Assembly: GCA_963932465.1 (NCBI GenBank)
Contig: OZ010795.1
Coordinates: 518,945,451-519,009,450, forward strand
Direction of reading: 5' to 3'
DNA: 64,000 nucleotides
Source: Maratus speciosus
Taxonomy: Eukaryota > Arthropoda > Arachnida > Araneae > Salticidae
Below the pieces are notes generated by a model. That model saw nothing but the letters and a program-made list of their open reading frames with translations, was not told where the DNA came from and made no database searches. Positions 54,791 to 64,000 of this stretch are shown here, in pieces. Both the position numbers and the translations under genes were made by a program. Position 1 is the first letter of the stretch. Each line of letters opens with the position of its first letter.

Positions 54791-57359
54791 TCCGCGATAA
54801 CTGCCGCAAAAAGCACCCGATCAGCTTGAAATTAATTGGGCATATTTGTGAGATACCCGGACGTAGCTGTATAGTTTTTGGTTAAATTTGGTTCATTCGT
54901 TCGGAAAATATGGAATATTTTATTTTTCTTTATAATGCTTTTCTACGGCAAGTCAGACGATTTTCAAATTTCGATTTGTTGAAAGAGAATGGCACGTTTG
55001 ATTAATGGATTTAAATGTCAAATTATGGATACTAAAATTCCAAATAAAGGTTTTAAATTATTCCTATTATATTGAAGTTTTATCAATATATCTATAAGAT
55101 TTTTTTATTTACGTGTATAATGTTTTGAGGACATTTATACATGTATTCCAATAATATAAAGAATTTTTAAATTAATTTTCTTGTTTTACATGATACATAT
55201 TTCTTTTTTTTTTCCTTTTCTTCGTTGCCTAGCGACTGTTATTAGTAGCCTATCATTGCTTCAAATATGAATGAAGTTCGTAAATTACGTTAATTTGTTG
55301 CATGTACTATTGAAAGGCTATCACAAAAAATATTTTATCGCGCCAAATCGATGCAATTTATGCAATTAACAGTGGGCACGATAATGAATTATTTTCCAGT
55401 AGATTTATAGATCTCCAGATATGCATATTTTGGGGGCTTTTAATATGCTATTGCTATCGCATGGATTAGGATGCTTAAACTAATGTTTAACCATGCTATT
55501 AGTGAAAAAAAAAGTACAGTTAAAGGCATGTAAATCCTTTTTAACACTTTCCAACATGGATGAAAAGTATTTATGACTTCAGTTTTTCTATCTGTCGCCT
55601 GCCGTGTTTCTCTACGTGCTCTAACTCGCGTAAATATAGTCGGGATTGCATGTAATTGATATACGTTATTGAGGTTTGCCAAAGTATGTTTGGTATTAAA
55701 AATGAAGAGTGTAGCATTCATAGCTTAATTACAGGGGCCCTCAAAACTATTCCGTTACATTATAGTCTTTGGGAAAAATCGTCTGCGGTGTATTTTAATA
55801 ATGTTACACAATTTTAAACGTAATGAAATTTATATACTTTATTAAGGTGCACTAGAACCTGGTTACTATAAAATATGTTATGTGTAGCACTTACAGCATG
55901 CATACAGGGAACTCAAAAGTATTCATAATATTACAATCTTTGAAGAAAATCCTTTTGTGGCGTTTTTTAATGATGTTACTCTGTTACAAAATAATAAAAT
56001 TGATATGTATTTTTGAAACATTTTTGTAGTATATGGGGTGCAAAGCATATGTTTTTTTCAGGGTCACACAAAAGTGGTCGATTAAAATGTGGTCTACGGG
56101 GGAAAAAAACTCTTCACAGCTTATTTTAACACATTAGCGACGGGAAACGAAAATTCTCGTTTTTATTCAGAATACATCATTGGCTAAGGGAGTGACTTCT
56201 ACCTTACAGAAAAGACATTTATATTGTGTTGTCCATATTTTTTATAGATTGTAAGACATTATATATTACATCCGTACATTGAAAGATATTTACTGCTGCA
56301 TAAACATGAAAAACATATCTCAGAAACCAAATTCCGAGACACTTTCAGAAGAGGGAGGAGCTTCTACTGTTTTTAAACCCAGATTTAATTAAATTGCCTG
56401 TCGTCAGTGTGTTAATTGTGTTGCACTAATTCAAACATTATGAAATTAAATTACATTACTGTGATTGACTACAAGAAGCTTGAATATGATTTGTATCGTA
56501 TTTATCGTTCATTTATAGGGTCACATAAAATATTTCGGATACAGTTCTGGTCTATTAGGGATGATTGCTGAAGAGCATTTTCGATTATGGTGTGCGTTTT
56601 AACGTTAAGTAAATTTGTGCTTAATAAGTAGTGCTTAAATATTGTATAGACCATGTACAGGGATACACAAATGAATTCGTAAGTATAAATGAAAATGAGC
56701 GCGAATTGCTTCAGTGTTTTTTTTTTTTTTTTTTTTTTTTTTTTGAGTTATGTATTTCCCAGCCCAAATACATTTAGTATACTAACAAATGTTTGCAGAA
56801 TTTAAATAGAACCATATACAGGACTCCTCAGAAACTGGATATATGGTGCACACTATGCATACTAATCCCCGGAAATGTGATATGAGCAGTTTTAAGAGGG
56901 TTTTTTGTCTGCATTAAATTTAAATGTCATAGACGACGCGTAAAAATCTTCACGTAATATACAGGGCTGTAGAAAAGAATTCATGTACGTTTCCGTCTAT
57001 TGGTAGAATTTACTAAAGGACATTAACACAATTAATTGATAATTACAAATGTAAATTAAATTACACTACGAAGGGGTTCAGGGGGGCTCTGCCCCCCTGA
57101 AGAAATCTACTTTATTATCTAAAAATTACCAGAATAAGTAGCTCATGAGATTTTCAGAATACCATTACATAACAAGGGGTTTAATTTAACGCTTCTAATG
57201 TCAGAAACCTTCGAAATATTTTTTCGTTTTATAAATGTTTATGTAATTTCAAAACTTTAAATTTCGTTTTTTGTAGAAAGATTAATATTACTCAAAGGAT
57301 GCTAAACACAATGAATTGTAGAGCTGACGTTGAGGCTCCTGATCTGCAGATTTACTAGT
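54696..57359 (+). mobile_element. Repeat Y2 (2664 bp)
   Basis: Head-to-tail with Y1, starting TGCCGAAACG in the base after Y1's CTAGT. It differs from Y1 by scattered substitutions, a longer TCTG microsatellite near 54757-54782, a longer T-run at 56717-56744, and the absence of the 690-bp insertion. It ends CTAGT at 57355-57359. Confidence 0.88.
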
Positions 57360-57387
57360 GTATTAAAATGATATTTGTATCAATAAT

Positions 57388-59104
57388 TGCCGAAACGTCA
57401 GTGAAGGCTTACTGTGGAGACACGAAAAGTTTTGGTTTCTGTTAGTCTGTCTGTCTGTTCCGCGATAACTGCCGCAAAAAGCATCCGATCGGCTTGAAAT
57501 TCACTGGGCATGTTGATGAGGTACCCGGACTTAGCTGTATAGTTTTTGGTTAAATTTGGTTCATTCGTTCGGGAAATATGGAACATTTTATTTTGCTCTA
57601 TAATGCTTTTCAATGGCAAGTCAGACGATTTTCAGATTTTCATTTGTTGAAAGAAATGGCTCATATGAAAAATGGATTTAAATGGTAAATTTTTGATGCT
57701 GAAATTTTTAAATAACATTATTAAATTATTCCAATAAATTATGTCAATATATTTGCGAGATTTTTTTAATTAGATTTATAATATTGGGTGGAATTTTATG
57801 CATGTTTTGCAATAATATAAAGGATTTTGTTTTATCAATTTGACATAATGCATATTTCATTTTTTTCCTTTTCTTTCTCTGTTGCCTAGCAACATATTTG
57901 GTCCTAATAATATTAGTATAATTGCGTGTATAATGCTTGAGTAAAGCCAACGTCAAAACAGATGAATTAATGCATTTGTATCTTTGCATATAGAAGGATT
58001 TTAGCCCAGAAATAAAAATAGGCAATATTTATTTTATTTTATTTATTTTATTGAAATATTTTGCTTAAAAATACAAAAGTTCATTATTTTCATAGAGAAT
58101 AACGTAACATTTTCCCATAACATTTACCAATATTTCTTTAATTGTTGCCAAGAAAATCAAAACCCGGAATAATATTTTCTTTTAAACAATTTTCAATTGA
58201 AATGTTTTGTCGTGAAACAGGAAAATGAAAAATAAAATTAAGAATAAAAAAATTAATATGGCGGCATATTGGAAATAAAAAGAAAACTCTCGAGTATTTC
58301 TTAATATAACAAGATGAAAAGTTTTGAGTAAGTACGCATAGCAGGTGAATTAGACGTCATTTATCGAAAACAAAGATGCTGGAATAAAAAGATCTTGGGT
58401 AAAATAAAATTAACTATTATTCACGGAGGAAAGAGATAGATGGAGATGCAGTATGCCGTAAAAGCAGTTTGCAATACGATGTGCGTTATCGCTCAGATTT
58501 AAATGCCCTCATTCGGCCCAAACAAAACAAGCACGTGGAACAGGGACCAAATTCTTTGACTTCATCCGTTTTTTTTTTAAGCACGTCGTTGTGTTGTGCC
58601 GAATGTAGCTGATTTTAGGGTTACATTTTTGGCGTCACTTCAAGATTTATTGTCTGTGTACGGTTAACATGAATATTTTATTTAAAATTTAAATTTTATT
58701 AATTTATAAAAAAAACTTATGCTTATCCTTATAAATCACAGCGTAAAAAACATCTAAGATATACTATAACCATCCGCACAATCAATAAAAAATTACGAAT
58801 GTAAATTTAAATAGACTACGGGGGGCTCAGGGGGGCAGAGGCCCCCTGAAGAAATGCAATTTTTGATTTAAAAAGTTACCAGAATAAGTAGCTCATCAGA
58901 ATTTCAGAACATCAATGTACAACCACTTGTTTAACACTTTTAATTTCTGAAACTTTACGAAGTATCTTGTATGCTCATAAATATTTATGTAATTTGAAAA
59001 CTTTAAAAAGCGATTTGTAGGAAGTTGAATATTATGCAATGAGTGTTAAAAAACAATGACTTGCAAAGATGACGTTGAGGGTCCTGATCTGCAGATTTAC
59101 TAGT
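57388..59104 (+). mobile_element. Repeat Y3 (1717 bp)
   Basis: Separated from Y2 by 28 bp. The ends are the same as in the other copies. The interior differs from Y1/Y2 and matches Y5 instead (ACTCTCGAGTATTTC, TTATCGCTCAGATTTAAATG, TGGCGTCACTTCAAG), so at least two subfamilies share the same ends. The internal GC hairpin lies at about 58815-58850. Confidence 0.85.
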
Positions 59105-59119
59105 CAAATACGTTATTAT

Positions 59120-59864
59120 TGCCGAAACGTCAGTGAAGGCTTACTGTGGAGACACGAAAAGTTTTGGTTTCCGTTAGTCTGTCTGTCTGTTCCGCGATAA
59201 CTGCAATAAAAAGCATCCGATTATCTTAAAATTAAGGATGCATGTTGGTGAAATCCCCGGATTTAGCTGTATAGTTTTTGGTTAAATTTGGTTCATTCGT
59301 TCGAAATATATAGAACATTTTATTTTGCGACTTAATGCTTTCCTATAGCAATTCAGACGATTTTTCCATTTTTATTTGTTGAAAAGAAATGGCTCATACG
59401 ATTGGAGGATTTAAATGCTAAATTAAGGATGATGAAATTTCCTAATTAGAACCATACGTTATTCATATTAGTTTGAAATTTTGTGTATACATTTGTGAGA
59501 GTTTTTAAATTCGGTGTATAACATTTATGGAGATATATTATATATGTGTTTCAATAATATAAAATATTTTTTAATATAAATTTTCTTTTTAAGCACATAT
59601 TTAATTGTTTTTATTATCTTTTAACTGTTACCTAGCAGCGAACTACACCTAAAAATATCGTAAATGTGAAAGTATGTGTAATTGTTTGAAGTTAAATCAA
59701 AGTCAAAAGGGCCGAATTAATGCCTTTGAGTCTTTACATATAGATGGAATTTACCACAGAACTAAAGAAAGACTATGTTCTATTTATTTTGTTCAAATAT
59801 TTTTCTTTTAAATTAAAAAGTTCATTATTTTCATAAGGAATAAATCGACATTTGCTATGAAATC

Positions 59865-59912
<48 letters not shown>

Positions 59913-60927
59913 CGTTGCCACGAAAATTCAATCCTGGATTAAATTTAACCTAAACAGTTAATTTTGATTTGAAAGAATTTTATGTGCGAGAGGAAGATGA
60001 AATAAAAAAATAGACATGAATACGCCTTCATATTAGAAATAAAGTGAAAATACGAAAAGAAGGTGAATTTGATCTCATATATCAAAAATAAAATGAATAC
60101 GCTTTGAGGTTGAAATAAAAGGGGCTTGTGTTATGATATTAATTCTTATTATTAAAAAAAAATGTTATTAATATCTCATGGTTTATCGTCTGCACACAGC
60201 TAACAGAAATGTTAATTCTCAATCAAAAATTCCAATGAGAAAAGAAAAAAAAAACTTTTGAAAAGCAAATATATAGTAAATATCAAAATTATGCACCGCA
60301 AAATTATCGCTGTCGAAAATGACGTTATTGTATCGACAAATAAATATTTTCATCCTTAAAAACCAAGCATTAACTAGATTGCCTGAAAAAATGTTTTTTG
60401 ATGGGTGTTACTTCTTAATGCCGCCTCATTTCAGAAAATAGGAATGAAAATTATTTTATTTTTAAAGGAAATTACATTTTCATTCATGAAACATAAACGT
60501 TTAATATAATTGCGTCAATGTAAATCATTTTCTGTGTTACCAGTATTGAAAAATAAGGCTCGGAAGTGTAGAAAGAAATCTAAGATTTGCGCTAACCATT
60601 AGCGCAATCAATAAACAGTTACGCATGTAAATTATTAAGAACACGGGGGGTTCAGGGAGGGTGGAGCCCCCTGAAGAAATCTACTTTATTATTTAAAATA
60701 TATACCAGAATTAACAGCTCATGAAAATTTCGAAATATCCTTCCATAACGTTTTTAATTTAATGCTTCTAATGTCTGAAAACTTCGTATTTTTTATTCTT
60801 ATAAATAATTACATAATTTGAAAACTTTAAATTGCGGTTTGTAGGAAACTGAATATTACCAAAGTGAGTCTAAAAACAATGAATTGCAGAGCTGACGTTG
60901 AGGCTCCTGATCTGCAGATTTACTAGT
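59120..60927 (+). mobile_element. Repeat Y4 (1808 bp)
   Basis: Fifteen bases after Y3. It starts TGCCGAAACGTCAG and ends GATCTGCAGATTTACTAGT at 60927. A T-run of about 43 bases lies near 59868-59910. More diverged than the other copies. The GC-rich hairpin is at about 60644-60675. Confidence 0.85.
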
Positions 60928-61745
60928 TATTATTACTAGCCGCCTCTGGCGACCAGTTTGGTCTCCCTTAAATGTATGCTAAGCATTGCATCATGTTATT
61001 TTCATTCTTAAACTAATTCACTTGCTCAATCCTTCACCGCGAGTCCAAAGAGAAGTCAAAAATTCTGTGCGCACTTGATAACATTTCATACATTTTTTGT
61101 TATTATGCTTATTTCGTCTTTTTTGACAAATACTTCAAATTTCAGTAGCTGTAAAAATGAGTGAAATTTCAAGTGTTTGAACTGAGATTTGTTCATAAAT
61201 TATCTAAATTAAACTTATTTTACTTAAACATGCCGTTACTTCAATGTTACTTTTTAGTATTAATAAATTTATTTAAATTTTGAAAATCATGCATTTAAAA
61301 ATTTTTCTCACTACTTAATAACTAAATAAGGAATATATATACTTTTGTTTTTATAGATTTGAATTCTGAGTTCATAAATATGACATTAAAGTAACGTAAC
61401 TAAGAGAAATAGCAAAATAAAACCCTCGTGAATGCAAGCCGTTAACAAACGTTAGCGCCGCCAATTTACATACTATGACATCATAAGAATATTGTCCATT
61501 CATTGTTGGAGAACCTGCTTTGCGAATAATTACCTCCATGGCCTAATATTTTCTACCGTTTATAATGAATGAATCTCTTGTGTTTGTTTACTTTAAGAAG
61601 TGAAATAGAAAGCTGTCAATTTAATTTCAATTGAAATTATTTTGGAATATATATTTATTTGAATGTAAATTAGAAACAATACTTTGATGTTGAAATGAAA
61701 TATTTTAGTTTATGTTATTATTATTACGTTTAATTGCTTATTTAG
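60928..61745 (+). repeat. Dispersed repeat Z, copy 2
   Basis: Begins near CTAGCCGCCTCTGGCGACC, close behind Y4, and matches 37440-38340 in reverse complement throughout. Non-coding. A fragment of repeat W (GGGGCCTTGGC, TTTCGGGCTTCAG) follows at about 61755-61820. Confidence 0.7.
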
Positions 61746-61920
61746 GTACTTTTCTATTACAGGGGCCTTGGCTTCTTTTTTTTTTTTAGCTTGGTGCATT
61801 TCGGGCTTCAGAATGTAAAATACGTTGATAAAATATATAAATAGCTATGAAAATAAAACTGGTGAACTTTTATTTTTATTTGTATGTATTTATTTGCATA
61901 TAAACATTTTATTTACACGT

Positions 61921-62662
61921 ATATATACAATATTTGTTTAGGTACAAATTGCTTCTATTATTATATAAAAATAGATTATTGGCTTCTTTAGATTAAATAA
62001 ATTGTATTACATATGGAAAAAATTGCTTATGTATATAAAATAGGATTTAGATTGCCGGAAAATACGATGCCAATTTTTTTACTCGCCAAGAACCTATGCT
62101 GGAAAAATATCTATTTATTTATTGTATTTTAAGTGTTGTAAATGAAAGATGTGTATTTTAAATGAAGGTTATGTATTTTAAATGATACTAGCAGAACTAC
62201 CCGGCTTCGCCCGTGTCAATTATAAGAAGCCTTCCAGGTAAAATAAATTAAAACGAAATAATACGACAATCGTTATAACAATAATATCCACATATATACA
62301 ATATTTGTTTAGGTACAAATTGCTTCTATTATTATATAAAAATAGATTATTGGCTTCTTTAGATTAAATAAATTGTATTACATATGGAAAAAATTGCTTA
62401 TGTATATAAAATAGGATTTAGATTGCCGGAAAATACGATGCCAATTTTTTTACTCGCCAAGAACCTATGCTGGAAAAATATCTATTTATTTATTGTATTT
62501 TAAGTGTTGTAAATGAAAGATGTGTATTTTAAATGAAGGTTATGTATTTTAAATGATACTAGCAGAACTAGCCGGCTTCGCCCGTGTCAATTATAAGAAG
62601 CCTTCCAGGTAAAATAAATTAAAACGAAATAATACGACAATCGTTATAACAATAATATACAC
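61921..62662 (+). repeat. 371-bp tandem duplication, nearly identical
   Basis: The units 61921-62291 and 62292-62662 differ at one clear position (ACTACCCGG versus ACTAGCCGG). Each contains CTAGCAGAACTA(C/G)CCGG, then CTTCGCCCGTGTC, a short GC-rich hairpin motif I have seen in arthropod repeats. Either a very recent duplication or an assembly duplication. Confidence 0.92.
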
Positions 62663-64000
62663 GATAATATATAATAATACACAAATCGTTATAAAGACAA
62701 TAAAAAAACATGGCGTTATTGTCTTGCAACCATAGTAAAATCCCTGAACTTTAATAATAGAATGCACGTTTTCTTTGGCGGGTATAAAAGAAAAATATAT
62801 GATTTTCCTGACAATACGAAAAAAAGAAATTCTTCCAAATAGCGCGGCACTTGGTGAAATTTTCGTTCGTATGGTATTATCCACATTATAAAATAGAAAC
62901 ACTATGTCAGTGCCCATAAATTGTGCCCCATAAATTGTAACCCATAAAATGTGCCTTTACTGCAATTTTTCTAACTTTTAAACATCATACAATTTAATTT
63001 TTTACAATGTCGAATAGAAAAAAGTTCTCTCAAATGAAATTTGTTTGAAAATTGTACCTCAGTTTTCTGATTTTAATGGATTTTAAAGTAATTTTTAAGC
63101 ATGGATATTTTTAAAGTTGAGTGCAACCTGATTATGAAATATGAACCTGTTTACACTTAATGCAATAGTATAAAGAAAAGACATGTCTATGAGTAACGCT
63201 GGTATCATATTTTCGGTGGCAACAACCTAACACAACAAATTTCCCTTTTATTGCAGCTTAACGTCTAAACATTGTACATTCGATTGTTCCAACGTATTAT
63301 AGAAAACAAAAGTACTTTCAGTTATATTTGTTTGTAATGTTTATCTCAATTTACGAATTTTTTATGGGTTTTAAAATAATTTTTAAGCATGCATATTTTT
63401 TAAATATGCTTGCAACCCAAATACAAAAGATTAACTCAATTGTTCAATAACATTGTAAATAATTCAGAATTTGTTTGCTTTCGCATAATATTCAATAACT
63501 AAATTGGCAAACGAAATTAAAACGCCAAAAATAAAATAAAATAAAACACGAATTTAACAAATATCAAATCAAACTACTCAAAATAACCTGATAAGTATAT
63601 AAAATTCAAATGGGAATTTCGTTCCGGGTGCGTATAACTTGAATTCTTCTTTACGGATTTCCATGCGACTTGACCTATTAGTTTTTTAGGGAAGATTTTC
63701 GTGCGTAACATATTGTTCTCCGTTGCTTAGTCATAGAATTATAGGGGAAAGTTATATAATCATGTGAACCCAATTATGAAAGATTAGTCTTATTTGCTGA
63801 ATGAAAAATGCAGAAATATTTTTATCTCTAAGTATATTGACGGGTTTATCTTCGGTAATGGGGCTGTGCGCTAGGGTATTCTTGTTTTAGTAAGAGTGCC
63901 TGACACCTATTATGGCATGCACCTTTGTTTAAAACAATATAGAATGACATGTTTTAAGCGACTACCTGGCATGCAACTTGATTACAAAATACTAACCTGC
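62663..64000. other. AT-rich stretch, nothing recognised
   Basis: The minus-strand frame 62591-62917 overlaps the tandem duplication, is hydrophobic and AT-driven, and has no domain. CCATAAATTGTAACCCATAAA at 62928-62948 is a short local repeat. Nothing else is supported. Confidence 0.4.

Noticed and set aside
55440..55721. Frame conserved between Y1 (52151-52375) and Y2, suggesting selection
   Set aside because: The two copies are about 99% identical throughout, including non-coding parts, so conservation of the frame carries no information.
62591..62917. Hydrophobic minus-strand frame that could be a membrane protein
   Set aside because: It overlaps the 371-bp tandem repeat, its composition follows from AT-rich DNA, and it has no recognisable domain or start context.

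Overview
The window is AT-rich eukaryotic DNA (by eye about 70% A+T) with no convincing host gene. Its recognisable content is transposable elements, their remnants and simple repeats. The Gag type of the intact-LTR retrotransposon at 11.4-17.5 kb resembles proteins I associate with spiders. Together with the Tc1, hAT, Helitron-like and Penelope-like remnants, this suggests an arthropod, probably a chelicerate and perhaps a spider. The organism is inferred, not proven.

Layout. 0-8 kb: inverted-repeat clusters, including a nearly perfect 190-bp palindrome; a 49-bp tandem array of short palindromes; a 301-bp hAT-type MITE that carries a tRNA-like Pol III unit; a 1.1-kb hAT-type element. 8-20 kb: a nested stack. 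A Helitron-like repeat (family X, copy X1) is split by minus-strand Ty3/Gypsy element A (8488-19411, 5-bp duplication AAAAT). Element A is itself split by plus-strand Gypsy element B (11354-17476, 5-bp duplication GCACG), by a 188-bp hAT MITE (8-bp duplication GAAGTGGA), and by an inverted scrap of integrase sequence. 20-26 kb: AT-rich sequence, a foldback repeat and Helitron-like copy X2. 27-28.5 kb: a Tc1-type DNA transposon with a disabled transposase. 29 kb: an exact inverted pair of Penelope-like repeats with hammerhead-ribozyme-like cores. 31-47 kb: foldbacks, MITEs, tandem repeats and dispersed families V, W, Y and Z. 47-51 kb: a second stack, in which Gypsy C pol remnants are split by a MITE and by Helitron-like copy X3; X3 contains a hAT-type MITE, which contains a tRNA-derived SINE. 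51-61 kb: four head-to-tail copies of repeat family Y. 61-64 kb: family Z, a 371-bp tandem duplication and featureless AT-rich sequence.

The main observation is Gypsy element B. Reading one strand between its two LTRs, the domains run Gag, protease, integrase, reverse transcriptase, RNase H. Integrase therefore lies before reverse transcriptase, the reverse of the usual Ty3/Gypsy order (shown by element A in the same window) and like the Gmr1-type Gypsy elements. One open frame runs from the integrase C-terminal domain into the segment before reverse transcriptase, which argues against a chance juxtaposition.

Every protein-coding element carries stops, frameshifts or lost catalytic residues, so none looks able to move by itself. 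The exact target-site duplications and empty-site paralogues nevertheless let the insertion order be read. Family names X, Y, V, W and Z are my own labels.
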